From contig NZ_CP019335.1 in NCBI RefSeq assembly GCF_002813915.1, forward strand, positions 1,471,777 to 1,535,776: a stretch of 64,000 nucleotides of DNA, written 5' to 3'. This document shows positions 24,890 to 33,900 of this stretch, piece by piece. This stretch comes from Tenacibaculum sp. SZ-18 (GTDB taxonomy: Bacteria; Bacteroidota; Bacteroidia; Flavobacteriales; Flavobacteriaceae). The stretch's first letter is position 1. Each line of letters opens with the position of its first letter. A program made the translations under genes and the position numbers. Below the pieces are notes generated by a model that was not told the DNA's origin, searched no databases, and worked only from the letters and a program-made list of their open reading frames with translations.

Positions 24890-25493
24890 AAATATCATTT
24901 TTGATTTTGGTGATGTATTCATTAATTTAGATAAGAAGGCAACTTATAAAGAGTTGTATAAATTAGGAGTAGAGGAGATTTCTGAAAAAATGATACAAGT
25001 TTATTATGATTATGAAATGGGATTGATTTCAACGAAAGAGTTTGTAGGATATTTTCATAATGAATTTAAAATAGATAAAGAGAATCTTGTGAAGGCTTGG
25101 AATGCTATCTTATTAGATTTTCCATTAGATCGTTTAAAGTTTTTAAAGGAGCTAGCCGCTTCAAATAACTATCGATTATTTCTTTTAAGTAATACCAATG
25201 ATTTACATATTTCTTGGATTCAGAATAATTGGGGAATGAATTTGTATCAAGAATTTAAAAACTCTTTTGAGCAATTTTATTTGTCACATGAAATTCACAT
25301 GAGAAAACCAAATTCAGATATTTATGAGTTTGTTTTAAATGAGAATAAATTAGTTCCTGAACAAACAATTTTTATTGATGATACACTTGACAATACTGCT
25401 GCAGCTGAAAAATTAGGTATCAAAACTTGGACGATTGATAGAGTGAAGGAAAATGTTATTGATTTACTTAAAAGAGAGGAGTTTTTAGTATGA
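24882..25493 (+). CDS. HAD-family hydrolase
   Basis: The 203-residue protein has the HAD motifs in order: IIFDFGDVFINLD at the N-terminus (nucleophilic Asp; the second acid of the usual DxD is Gly, as in the FDxGGV subgroup), LLSNTNDLHISW near 100, the Lys of MRKPNSDIYE near 143, and the acidic FIDDTLDN near 164. A helical cap lies between motifs I and II. It probably hydrolyses a phosphate ester. Its overlap with ribD (8 bp) raises the possibility that it dephosphorylates the riboflavin intermediate, but many HAD proteins would fit. Confidence 0.9.
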   Translation: MIKNIIFDFGDVFINLDKKATYKELYKLGVEEISEKMIQVYYDYEMGLISTKEFVGYFHNEFKIDKENLVKAWNAILLDFPLDRLKFLKELAASNNYRLFLLSNTNDLHISWIQNNWGMNLYQEFKNSFEQFYLSHEIHMRKPNSDIYEFVLNENKLVPEQTIFIDDTLDNTAAAEKLGIKTWTIDRVKENVIDLLKREEFLV

Positions 25494-26356
25494 TTTATTT
25501 AATTTTAAGTGTTTTAATTTCGAGTAGTTTATATGTAATATTTAAACTATTCGATATTTTTAAAATAAATACATTTCAAGCAATAGTTGTAAATTATGTT
25601 GTTGCTTTTATTATTGGTTATACGTATTCAGATGTAAAGGTTTCCATTACTTCAATCTCACAACAAGATTGGTTTTATGGTGCACTTTTTTTGGGGTTTT
25701 TATTTATAACAATTTTCAATGTTATGGCTATTACTTCGCAAAAAAACGGTCTATCAGTAGCTTCTGTTTCTGGTAGAATGGCTGTTGTTATTCCAATTAT
25801 CTTTGGAATTGTATTGTATAACGAAAGTATTACATTAGTTAAAGTTATTGGAATATTATTGGCTTTAGTTGCCGTGTATTTAACTTCTGTGAAAAGTAAT
25901 CACTCTCAGAGTTTTGAAGGAAGTTCGTTGGTACTACCTATTATGTTATTTTTAGGTTCAGGTGCGATTGATACGTTATTGAAGTACACAGAATTACATT
26001 TTGTCCCAGAAGAAAGTGTGTCTATTTTTTCTGCATACATTTTTGGAATTGCCTTTGTATTAGGAATTCTATTTTTAATCTACCAAATTTTGGTTAAAAG
26101 AGAAAAATTTGAAATGAAAAGTATCCTTGGCGGTATCGCCTTAGGAATTCCTAATTATTTTTCAATTGAGTTTTTAATACGAGCCTTAAAGATAGAGGGA
26201 ATCGAAAGTTCTGTGCTTTTTACCATAAATAACGTGAGTATAGTTTTGTTGACTACTCTTTTTGGTTTGTTTTTGTTCAAAGAAAAATTAGAGAATAAGA
26301 ATTGGATAGGTATATTGCTTGCAGTAATTAGTATTATTTTAATTACTAAGGATTAA
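25490..26356 (+). CDS. EamA/DMT-family transporter
   Basis: The 288-residue protein is almost entirely hydrophobic and shows about ten membrane helices in two EamA halves, each ending in a helix like ESITLVKVIGILLALVAVYL and KLENKNWIGILLAVISIILI. Members export or import small metabolites across the inner membrane. Its position (4-bp overlap with the HAD gene in the ribD cluster) does not prove a flavin-related substrate. No substrate-specific motif is visible. Confidence 0.88.
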   Translation: MIYLILSVLISSSLYVIFKLFDIFKINTFQAIVVNYVVAFIIGYTYSDVKVSITSISQQDWFYGALFLGFLFITIFNVMAITSQKNGLSVASVSGRMAVVIPIIFGIVLYNESITLVKVIGILLALVAVYLTSVKSNHSQSFEGSSLVLPIMLFLGSGAIDTLLKYTELHFVPEESVSIFSAYIFGIAFVLGILFLIYQILVKREKFEMKSILGGIALGIPNYFSIEFLIRALKIEGIESSVLFTINNVSIVLLTTLFGLFLFKEKLENKNWIGILLAVISIILITKD

Positions 26357-26359
26357 TAG

Positions 26360-26974
26360 ATGGCAGAAAAAGACACTTACAAAACATTGGAAAAACCTTC
26401 GGAAGAAATACTATATAAAGATAGAAATAGTAAGTTTTTTAGTTATGCCTTTCCTGTTACAACCGAAGATGATATAAAAAAATGTTTGGATGAATTAAAA
26501 AAGAAACATCCGAATGCTGGTCATCATTGTTATGCATGGCAGCTAGGAACTGAGAAAGTTTCCTTTCGAGCGAATGACGACGGAGAACCAAGTAATTCGG
26601 CGGGAAAGCCAATCTATGGTCAAATTCAAGCTTTTGATATTACGAATGTTTTAATTGTTTCTGTTCGTTATTTTGGTGGGACAAAATTAGGGGTAGGTGG
26701 ATTGATTAACGCTTACAGAACATCCGTAAAAATGGCTTTGGAGCAGTCTGAGATTATTCAAAAAACGATAGATATTCAATTTAAAGTAATTTTCGGTTAC
26801 GATATGATGAACAAGGTTCAACAAGTAATTAAAAAGAATCAACTAGAAATTTTGAATCAAAAATTAGAATTAAATTGCCAATATATAATATCTGTTAGAA
26901 AGAAAGATGCAACGATTATTTTTGAAATGTTTACCAATATGTTTAAAGTGGAAATAAAAAAACTTGGTAAATAA
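26360..26974 (+). CDS. YigZ/IMPACT-family protein
   Basis: The 204-residue protein carries the UPF0029 signature in the N-terminal domain: HHCYAWQLG, FRANDDGEPSNSAGKPIYGQ, and VRYFGGTKLGVGGLINAYRT (about residues 95-115). A shorter C-terminal domain follows. The family is related to yeast/mammalian IMPACT, which affects translation control through GCN2; the bacterial role is unsettled. It is the last member of the packed forward cluster, 3 bp after the transporter gene. Confidence 0.92.
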   Translation: MAEKDTYKTLEKPSEEILYKDRNSKFFSYAFPVTTEDDIKKCLDELKKKHPNAGHHCYAWQLGTEKVSFRANDDGEPSNSAGKPIYGQIQAFDITNVLIVSVRYFGGTKLGVGGLINAYRTSVKMALEQSEIIQKTIDIQFKVIFGYDMMNKVQQVIKKNQLEILNQKLELNCQYIISVRKKDATIIFEMFTNMFKVEIKKLGK

Positions 26975-27013
26975 ATGATTTCTCATAGGTAACCCTAATT
27001 TATTTTTCATCAT

Positions 27014-28369
27014 ATGAAAGTAAAAATATCACATGTAGTTAGTCTCCTTTTAATTATAACATCGAGTAGTTTTGTACGTTCACAAAACTTTTTATACAAT
27101 ACTGAACAATTCGGTATACGAGGAGCTATGCTTGGTGGATCAATTACTGCAGGAGCAAATGATGAAAGTATGACATTTTATAATCCTGCAGGAATACATA
27201 AAGTGCCGTCTCAAGTAAGTATTTCTTTATTTCAACCTTCTGTAAGAACTTTTGGATTTAACAATTTTTGGGGAATAAATGAAAAAAGTGAAATAAATGA
27301 AAATTATGGTTTAAAACCATCTTTAATATCTTTCAAATTTAAATTAGATAAGTTAGATTTTGCCTTTATAAAAATTAGTAAAAGTCAGTTGTCCGATTCT
27401 TTTAATGCTAAAAGAGAAGAAATAAATAATACCATACTAAACACCCAGTATTTTGAATACGAATATAAAGGTGAAGATGATTGGTTTGGCGCAGGAACAA
27501 GTTTTAAAATTACTCCAGAAATATATGTAGGTGTTAGTCAATTCTTGAGTATTACTAATTTTGAATATAAAAATAGAGTAATCATAGAAGAACGAGATAG
27601 AGTCAATAATAATAACAATACAGATAGTTTTTTCAATTCTGAACAAACAAGTAGCTTTGATAATACAGGTTTTATAACAAAACTTGGCTTTTTATACGAT
27701 ACGGATCAACACGATATTGGATTAACTATAACAACTCCGAAATATCTAAGAATCTTAGAAGGAGGTTATTATACAAGAACACTAACCAATATAGACAATA
27801 CTCAAAATATAGGAGAGCAAATTTTAGATAATAATCTTTCTCCAGCAATAAAAACTCCATGGGAGTTTTCTCTTGGGTATAGCTATTCGTTCAAAAAACA
27901 AAACAAATTATGGTTAAATGTTGATTATTATTCTGGCATTTCCGAATATAAAGTTGCTACTATAAGTTCTGGTTCTAGAAAAATCTCTTGGGTCAATGGA
28001 AATAAAGATGTTTTTAATATCGGAGTGGGTTATTCTCATGTGTTGAATGACAAGTTGGAACTATCAGGAGGTTTACGTACAAACAATTTTGCATATAAAA
28101 ATAAACCAGTTACGGCCAAAGAATTAAGAAATACTATTTTGGATGGAAATCATATACATTTTGTAGTGGGTACTAGATTTAAATTCAAAAGACATAATGT
28201 TTTGCTAGGATTAGATTGGGGTACTCTATATGATACCCCAGATGAAATTGGATTTCAATATTTAAGAGATATTGGTAAGTTAACACCAAATTTAAAAGGG
28301 TTAACCAAACAAAATATAAGTGTTTTACTTACTTACAGATTTATCCTAGATGAATTAATAAAATTATAA
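27014..28369 (+). CDS. FadL/OmpP1-like outer-membrane transport protein
   Basis: The 451-residue protein has a signal peptide (MKVKISHVVSLLLIITSSSFVRSQ). A FadL-like start follows (QFGIRGAMLGGSITAGANDESMTFYNPAGIHKVPS), where the NPAG motif marks the N-terminal hatch of this family. The rest is a series of barrel strands ending in ISVLLTYRFILDELIKL. FadL-type barrels pass hydrophobic compounds across the outer membrane. It lies 39 bp after YigZ and may be transcribed with it. Confidence 0.85.
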   Translation: MKVKISHVVSLLLIITSSSFVRSQNFLYNTEQFGIRGAMLGGSITAGANDESMTFYNPAGIHKVPSQVSISLFQPSVRTFGFNNFWGINEKSEINENYGLKPSLISFKFKLDKLDFAFIKISKSQLSDSFNAKREEINNTILNTQYFEYEYKGEDDWFGAGTSFKITPEIYVGVSQFLSITNFEYKNRVIIEERDRVNNNNNTDSFFNSEQTSSFDNTGFITKLGFLYDTDQHDIGLTITTPKYLRILEGGYYTRTLTNIDNTQNIGEQILDNNLSPAIKTPWEFSLGYSYSFKKQNKLWLNVDYYSGISEYKVATISSGSRKISWVNGNKDVFNIGVGYSHVLNDKLELSGGLRTNNFAYKNKPVTAKELRNTILDGNHIHFVVGTRFKFKRHNVLLGLDWGTLYDTPDEIGFQYLRDIGKLTPNLKGLTKQNISVLLTYRFILDELIKL

Positions 28370-28435
28370 AGGTATATTCTACAAATGTAAAATACTTAAC
28401 TACAAAACATTTTAGGAAATTATAATAGTTTTTTA

Positions 28436-28443
28436 TAAATTTG
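28436..28443 (+). promoter_or_regulatory. rpsA promoter -7 element
   Basis: TAAATTTG matches TAnnTTTG, with a predicted start near 28450. That leaves a leader of roughly 115 bases before the rpsA ATG, long for this genome. Confidence 0.5.
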
Positions 28444-28564
28444 CACTCCTTTTTACGAGAACAGATTATAAAAAGGTTTAAATAATATTTTTAAGTTTAA
28501 TATCTCTTGGCGTTGGTATCGTTAAAAATCTGACTAACAAAAAGATACAAAATTATTCTCAGAC

Positions 28565-30337
28565 ATGTCTGAAGAAATTAAAAAAGCTGCTGAAGCAGTA
28601 AACCCAGAAGAATTTTTAGCAAACTTTAACTGGCATAAATACGAAGAAGGTATTGATGAAGTTGATGAGTCTAAATTAAAAGAATTCGAAAAAGCTTTAG
28701 AAGGAACTGTTGGTTTCGTGAACGAGCGTGACGTTATTGAAGGTGTAGTTGTTCGTGTTACTGATCGTGATGCTATCATCGATATTAACTCTAAATCAGA
28801 AGGAGTTATTTCATTAAATGAATTCCGTTACAATCCTAATTTAGCTGTGGGTGACAAAGTAGAAGTATTAGTTGATAAAAGAGAAGACTCTTCTGGTCAA
28901 TTAGTATTATCTCACAAAAAAGCACGTGTAATTAAAGCTTGGGATAGAGTTAACAATGCACACGAAACTGGAGAAATCGTTAACGGTTTTGTTAAGTGTA
29001 GAACTAGAGGTGGTATGATTGTAGATGTTTTCGGAATCGAAGCATTCTTGCCAGGATCTCAAATTGATGTTAAGCCTATCCGTGACTACGATCAATACGT
29101 TGAAAAAACTATGGAATTCAAGGTTGTTAAAATTAACCACGAATTTAAGAATGTAGTAGTTTCTCACAAAGCGTTAATTGAAGCTGACTTAGAGGAGCAA
29201 AAACGTGAAATTATCGGTCAATTAGAAAAAGGACAAGTATTAGAAGGAGTTGTAAAGAATGTAACTTCTTATGGTGTATTTGTTGATTTAGGAGGTGTTG
29301 ACGGATTAATTCACATTACTGACTTATCTTGGTCTCGTATTAATCACCCAAGTGAAGTTGTTGAATTAGATCAAAAGTTAAACGTTGTTATTTTAGACTT
29401 TGATGATAACAAGTCTAGAATTCAGTTAGGATTAAAGCAATTATCTGCTCATCCATGGGAAGCGTTAGATTCTAACTTAAAAGTTGGAGATAAAGTAAAA
29501 GGTAAAGTTGTTGTTTTAGCTGATTATGGTGCGTTTGTTGAAGTTGAAGATGGTGTTGAAGGATTAATCCACGTATCTGAAATGTCTTGGTCTACTCACT
29601 TACGTTCAGCTCAAGATTTCGTACAAGTAGGAGACGAAGTAGAAGCTCAAATCTTAACTTTAGATAGAGAAGAGCGTAAGATGTCTTTAGGTATGAAACA
29701 ATTACATCCAGATCCATGGACTGACATTACTACGAAGTACCCAGTAGGATCTACTCACGAAGGAACTGTTCGTAACTATACTAACTTTGGAGTATTCGTG
29801 GAATTAGAAGAAGGTATTGACGGATTAGTTTACATTTCTGATTTATCTTGGACTAAGAAAGTTAAGCATCCATCTGAATTTGTAACAGTAGGTGATAAAT
29901 TAAAAGTTCAAGTATTAGAATTAGATGTTGAAAATCGTAAATTAAACCTAGGGCATAAGCAAACTCAAGAAAATCCTTGGGATGCTCACGAAGCTAAGTA
30001 TACTATCGGATCTAAGTTTGAAGGTACAATTACTGCAAAGAATGATAAAGGAGCTACAGTTACTTTTGAAGACGGAATTGAAGCATTTGCACCTTCTCGT
30101 TTCTTAGAAAAAGAAGATGGTGGTAAATTAGCGAAAGGAGATACAGTTGAATTTATGGTAACTGAATTCAGTAAAGAGTATCGTAAGATTGTTGTTTCTC
30201 ACACTTCTATATTCAGACAAGAAGAGCAAAGAAATGTAAAAGCTGCAGCTAAGAAAGCCCAAGAAAACGAAAAAACTACTTTAGGTGATATCGGTGGATT
30301 AGCTGAATTAAAGAAAAAAATGGAGCAAGGAAAATAA
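28565..30337 (+). CDS. rpsA: 30S ribosomal protein S1
   Basis: The 590-residue protein contains consecutive S1 RNA-binding domains. Clear repeats start near residues 55, 138, 222, 307, 394 and 481 (for example GQVLEGVVKNVTSYGVFVDL, then GGVDGLIHITDLSW, and GDKVKGKVVVLADYGAFVEV). S1 helps the 30S subunit capture mRNA, which matters in Bacteroidota because Shine-Dalgarno pairing is rarely used. The codons are noticeably G/C-richer in third positions (GGT, GTT, CGT) than in neighbours, as expected of a highly expressed gene. A long leader upstream may hold autoregulation. Confidence 0.98.
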   Translation: MSEEIKKAAEAVNPEEFLANFNWHKYEEGIDEVDESKLKEFEKALEGTVGFVNERDVIEGVVVRVTDRDAIIDINSKSEGVISLNEFRYNPNLAVGDKVEVLVDKREDSSGQLVLSHKKARVIKAWDRVNNAHETGEIVNGFVKCRTRGGMIVDVFGIEAFLPGSQIDVKPIRDYDQYVEKTMEFKVVKINHEFKNVVVSHKALIEADLEEQKREIIGQLEKGQVLEGVVKNVTSYGVFVDLGGVDGLIHITDLSWSRINHPSEVVELDQKLNVVILDFDDNKSRIQLGLKQLSAHPWEALDSNLKVGDKVKGKVVVLADYGAFVEVEDGVEGLIHVSEMSWSTHLRSAQDFVQVGDEVEAQILTLDREERKMSLGMKQLHPDPWTDITTKYPVGSTHEGTVRNYTNFGVFVELEEGIDGLVYISDLSWTKKVKHPSEFVTVGDKLKVQVLELDVENRKLNLGHKQTQENPWDAHEAKYTIGSKFEGTITAKNDKGATVTFEDGIEAFAPSRFLEKEDGGKLAKGDTVEFMVTEFSKEYRKIVVSHTSIFRQEEQRNVKAAAKKAQENEKTTLGDIGGLAELKKKMEQGK

Positions 30338-30358
30338 TCCTCTCTTCATACGAAATAT

Positions 30359-30391
30359 GAAACCACTACAATTTGTAGTGGTTTTTTTTTA
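30359..30391 (+). terminator. rpsA terminator
   Basis: AACCACTACAA and TTGTAGTGGTT (30361-30383) pair tightly around a minimal loop and are followed by a run of T (to 30390). Confidence 0.85.
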
Positions 30392-30501
30392 AGAATATTT
30401 CTCGTATATATCTATTTCGCTTATATTGTTTAACTCAATGATGAAATATGATTTCATTTGGAATTGTATTTATCTCATAACTTAATTTAAAAATCTAAAT
30501 A

Positions 30502-30945
30502 ATGATGAAAAAAATTTTATGTATTGTAGCTTTAGTGGCTATTTCTTTTACAGCAAACGCTCAAGATGGTGATCTAAGAATTGGTGCCAATATCGGATTT
30601 ACTACAGGGAATGGTAATTCTTCTTTTGTTATAGGGGGAGATGTTGATTATTTGTTTGATGTAGATACTAAATTCGAAGTTGGTGCAGCAACTGGTTTAG
30701 TGGTTATAACAACAGGTAATTCTATTATATTACCATTAGCTGGTGCGGGGCGATTCCACGCAACTAACAAAATTGATTTAGGGTTAGATATGGGATATGC
30801 CATTGGAATCAATAATGCTAGCAATGGTTTTTATTTTCGACCAATTTTTGAATATAAATTAGATAATAAGATATCGTTAAGAGCTTCTTATTCTGGTGTA
30901 GATTCAGGAGGATTCCTAAATGCAGGTGTAATGTTTAGACTTTAA
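30502..30945 (+). CDS. Small outer-membrane beta-barrel protein
   Basis: The 147-residue protein has a signal peptide (MMKKILCIVALVAISFTANAQ) and then alternating strands (LRIGANIGFTTGNGNSSFVI, FEVGAATGLVVITTG, GLDMGYAIGINNASNGFYFR), ending in AGVMFRL. This fits a minimal outer-membrane barrel of about eight strands. No partner or ligand is suggested by the neighbours. A bidirectional terminator follows at 30961-30994. Confidence 0.75.
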   Translation: MMKKILCIVALVAISFTANAQDGDLRIGANIGFTTGNGNSSFVIGGDVDYLFDVDTKFEVGAATGLVVITTGNSIILPLAGAGRFHATNKIDLGLDMGYAIGINNASNGFYFRPIFEYKLDNKISLRASYSGVDSGGFLNAGVMFRL

Positions 30946-30960
30946 GCATTAAATAATAAT

Positions 30961-30994
30961 AAAAAAAGACGTTGATTTCCTAGCGTCTTTTTTT
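30961..30994. terminator. Bidirectional terminator
   Basis: AAAAAAAGACG and CGTCTTTTTTT (11 bp each) enclose a 12-base loop. It serves the forward barrel gene and overlaps the stop codon of the reverse CPBP gene. Confidence 0.85.
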
Positions 30995-31751
30995 ATATAA
31001 TTTCAGTAATTTCTTTATGGTAATAGTAATAATCAGTCATTAGTACAATAGAGTTATGTACAAAATGAATTAACATTGGAATCCATAATGAATTATATTT
31101 ATTTCTTAAATATCCCAGAAATAGTCCAAATGGGAAAATCCAAATAATTGAGATAAAAGATAAATGAACCAAAGCAAATAAAATTGCTGTCGCTATTATG
31201 GTTAGTTCAATTGAAATAATCTTAGAAAGTTGATTAAATAAGTACCCTCTAAAAGCTAGTTCTTCAAAAATTGGTGGGATTATAGCTATAAAAATAATAC
31301 TCCAAAACAAGGGATACCCTGTATAAGTATATTGATAAATTAAATTAAGACTATCTTCAAAAAAAAGTAATTCGTTCAATCCACCAATTCCAAAGTAAAT
31401 CAAATAAGAAAAGAGAATTGTTAGAGGTAGTAATTTTGTAAAGAAGCGCAAATTAATTTGAGGTATTTTAGAGAGAGAAATCATCTCGTTTAAATTATAT
31501 GCACAAAACACAAGTACAATTCCAATAAAAATAGTCTCAACAATAATTTCTGTTATAATATTCTCTGGATATGTTAAGTAAATTACACTGGATAAACCTA
31601 TATAACAGATTATAATCGTGTAAAAACCAATTATAGAGTTTAAAACTTCACGATTATACTCGTTTGTTTTTTTGTTTATTAAGTTGCCGCAATACTGACA
31701 GAAGTTATCCTGTGAACTAACTTCTTGCTTACATTTTTTGCAAAACTCCAT
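30993..31751 (-). CDS. CPBP intramembrane protease with N-terminal zinc ribbon
   Basis: The 252-residue protein starts with a zinc ribbon (CKKCKQEVSSQDNFCQYCG, four Cys). About seven membrane helices follow. The CPBP (Abi/CaaX-protease) motifs are in the C-terminal half: EELAFRGYLF (EExxxR), FALVHLSF (FxxxH) and HFVHNSIV (HxxxN). Such proteins are membrane metal-dependent proteases or modulators, for example of bacteriocin immunity or protein maturation. It is encoded 2 bp after another zinc-ribbon membrane protein, and the two probably form one transcription unit. Confidence 0.88.
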   Translation of the reverse strand: MEFCKKCKQEVSSQDNFCQYCGNLINKKTNEYNREVLNSIIGFYTIIICYIGLSSVIYLTYPENIITEIIVETIFIGIVLVFCAYNLNEMISLSKIPQINLRFFTKLLPLTILFSYLIYFGIGGLNELLFFEDSLNLIYQYTYTGYPLFWSIIFIAIIPPIFEELAFRGYLFNQLSKIISIELTIIATAILFALVHLSFISIIWIFPFGLFLGYLRNKYNSLWIPMLIHFVHNSIVLMTDYYYYHKEITEII

Positions 31752-31753
31752 TT

Positions 31754-32269
31754 TTAAAAAGAGTTATCTTCTTTATTCTTTGTTTCTAATGCTGAGTAAA
31801 TACCTTTCCCTAAATACGAAATAATTATCACCTTCCAAATTATACCTTTTACCAAGGTAACAGGATCTATTATTGCATTAATTACGATTAGTGTTACATA
31901 TAAGAATAGTCCAATTAATAGAGCTATAAGAGCTTTCTGTTCTGACCAAAAACCAAGGACTACATACATAAATGCAAAAAATAAGTTGATTCCTAAGTCT
32001 AAAACACTATTAGAATTACCGTGATTAATGATTCCAAAAAGAACCATCATTCCAGCTAAAACAAATAAAGTATTTCTAGCAGATGAAATTTTATTTTTTG
32101 CATCTATCTTTCTTTTTTTAGCTATTGCTCTTTTAGCAAAGAATTGCGCTCTTTCCTTATCAGTGCCGTTTTCAGGATGACCACAATGTGAACAGAATAC
32201 CACATCTGACTGAATTGGTTTTTTACAAAAAGAACATAAACTTTCCTTGTAAGATATAATATTTTCCAT
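31754..32269 (-). CDS. Zinc-ribbon membrane protein, unknown function
   Basis: The 171-residue protein has an N-terminal zinc ribbon (CSFCKKPIQSDVVFCSHCG), a basic helix (AKRAIAKKRKIDAKNK) and four likely membrane segments (for example TLFVLAGMMVLFGIINHG and ALIALLIGLFLYVTLIVINA). No enzymatic motif is visible. It has its own TATATTTG promoter upstream and is probably co-expressed with the downstream CPBP protein, which carries the same kind of zinc ribbon. A shared regulatory or assembly role is an inference. Confidence 0.75.
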   Translation of the reverse strand: MENIISYKESLCSFCKKPIQSDVVFCSHCGHPENGTDKERAQFFAKRAIAKKRKIDAKNKISSARNTLFVLAGMMVLFGIINHGNSNSVLDLGINLFFAFMYVVLGFWSEQKALIALLIGLFLYVTLIVINAIIDPVTLVKGIIWKVIIISYLGKGIYSALETKNKEDNSF

Positions 32270-32291
32270 AACTGATTTTTATATTTTAAGC

Positions 32292-32299
32292 CAAATATA
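32292..32299 (-). promoter_or_regulatory. Promoter -7 element of the zinc-ribbon unit
   Basis: TATATTTG on the minus strand matches TAnnTTTG, with a predicted start near 32285, 16 bases before the ATG at 32269. Confidence 0.5.
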
Positions 32300-32367
32300 A
32301 GTTTATTTAACTATTTATTTTCTTTGATTCCTTAGCATATATTTTCCGCCATATGAAAGAGAAATTT

Positions 32368-32375
32368 TATATTTG
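32368..32375 (+). promoter_or_regulatory. glmM promoter -7 element
   Basis: TATATTTG matches TAnnTTTG, with a predicted start near 32382, about 12 bases before the ATG at 32394. Confidence 0.5.
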
Positions 32376-32393
32376 CCTAAATAATGAATTAAA

Positions 32394-33782
32394 ATGACAT
32401 TAATAAAATCCATATCTGGAATTAGAGGAACAATAGGTGGCGAAACAGGAGAGAATCTTACTCCAATTGATGCAGTTAAATTTGCAGCGGCCTATGGTAC
32501 ATTTATAAAAAATAAAAATCAAGGAAAGGAAAAAATAACAATCGTTTTAGGTAGAGATGCCCGTATTTCTGGTAAAATGATCAGTGGCTTGGTTTCAGAT
32601 ACTTTAATAGGGTTAGGAATTGATGTTATTAATTTAGGATTATCTACTACACCAACGGTTGAAGTAGCTGTGCCAATTGAAAAGGCTGATGGAGGAATTA
32701 TTTTAACAGCTTCACATAATCCGAAACAATGGAATGCCCTGAAGTTATTGAATGAAAGAGGAGAATTTTTAAATGGTGAAGATGGAAAACAAATCTTAGC
32801 TATAGCTGAAAATGATGATTATAACTTTGCTGATGTTGATTCTTTAGGAACAGTTTCAGAGAATAATGAATATATAGCAAAGCATATCCATGAAGTTTTA
32901 GAGTTAGAGTTAGTAGATGTCGAAGCAATCAAAAACGCTAATTTAAAAGTTGTAGTTGATGGAGTTAATTCCACTGGTGGAATAGCAATTCCAGCTTTAT
33001 TAAAGGAGCTGAATGTTGAGTGTGTTGAATTATATTGTGAGCCTAATGGTCACTTTCCACACAATCCAGAGCCTTTAAAAGAGCATTTAACTGATATTTC
33101 GGAATTAGTTGTGAAAGAAAAAGCGGATTTAGGAGTTGTTGTAGACCCTGATGTAGATCGTTTAGCATTAATTTGTGAAGATGGTTCTATGTTTGGGGAG
33201 GAATATACTTTAGTGGCTTGTGCTGATTATGTATTAGGTGAGTTGAAAGGTGGTAATACGGTTTCAAATTTATCTTCTTCAAGAGCTTTAAGAGATATTA
33301 CTCAAGCTCATGGAGGGAAATATACGGCAAGTGCAGTAGGAGAGGTGAACGTTGTTCAAATGATGAAGGACACTAATACGGTAATTGGAGGTGAAGGAAA
33401 TGGAGGAATTATTTATCCTAAATCACACTATGGAAGAGATTCTATAGTTGGAGTAGCATTATTTTTATCTCATTTAGCTAAAAAGAAAATTTCTTGTAAA
33501 GCTTTAAGAGATTCTTATCCTAGTTATTTTATGAGTAAGAATAAGATTCAACTAACACCGCAAATCAATGTTGACAATATTTTAGCAACAATGGCGGATA
33601 AGTACAAGAATGAAGATGTTAACACAATTGATGGTGTGAAGATTGATTTTGAGGAAGAATGGGTTCATTTACGTAAATCTAATACAGAGCCAATTATTAG
33701 AATTTATACAGAAGCTAAATGTCAAGAAAAAGCAGATAATTTGGCAGAACGCTTCATAACAGAAATAAAAGAAATTATTTAA
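32394..33782 (+). CDS. glmM: Phosphoglucosamine mutase
   Basis: The 462-residue alpha-D-phosphohexomutase has the phosphoserine loop LTASHNPKQWNALKL (Ser107), the metal loop DPDVDRLAL (near 251), the sugar-specificity loop GEGNGGIIYP and the C-terminal phosphate-binding RKSNTEPIIRIYTEA. It interconverts glucosamine-6-P and glucosamine-1-P for peptidoglycan and lipid A precursor synthesis. Length and motifs fit GlmM; the closely related phosphomannomutase/phosphoglucomutase activity cannot be excluded from sequence alone. It is transcribed alone, with a terminator at 33786. Confidence 0.9.
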   Translation: MTLIKSISGIRGTIGGETGENLTPIDAVKFAAAYGTFIKNKNQGKEKITIVLGRDARISGKMISGLVSDTLIGLGIDVINLGLSTTPTVEVAVPIEKADGGIILTASHNPKQWNALKLLNERGEFLNGEDGKQILAIAENDDYNFADVDSLGTVSENNEYIAKHIHEVLELELVDVEAIKNANLKVVVDGVNSTGGIAIPALLKELNVECVELYCEPNGHFPHNPEPLKEHLTDISELVVKEKADLGVVVDPDVDRLALICEDGSMFGEEYTLVACADYVLGELKGGNTVSNLSSSRALRDITQAHGGKYTASAVGEVNVVQMMKDTNTVIGGEGNGGIIYPKSHYGRDSIVGVALFLSHLAKKKISCKALRDSYPSYFMSKNKIQLTPQINVDNILATMADKYKNEDVNTIDGVKIDFEEEWVHLRKSNTEPIIRIYTEAKCQEKADNLAERFITEIKEII

Positions 33783-33785
33783 TTC

Positions 33786-33812
33786 ATTCCCGCTTTTGTG
33801 CGGGAATTTTTA
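33786..33812 (+). terminator. glmM terminator
   Basis: ATTCCCGC-TTTTGT-GCGGGAAT forms a perfect 8-bp stem followed by TTTTTA. It begins 4 bp after the stop. Confidence 0.85.
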
Positions 33813-33900
33813 TTACTATATCATTTTACTAGGGTGTTAAATATGAAACATGCTAGTAATTATTCAAAAAAATTACAGAAATTCGTATAACTAGAATTTG

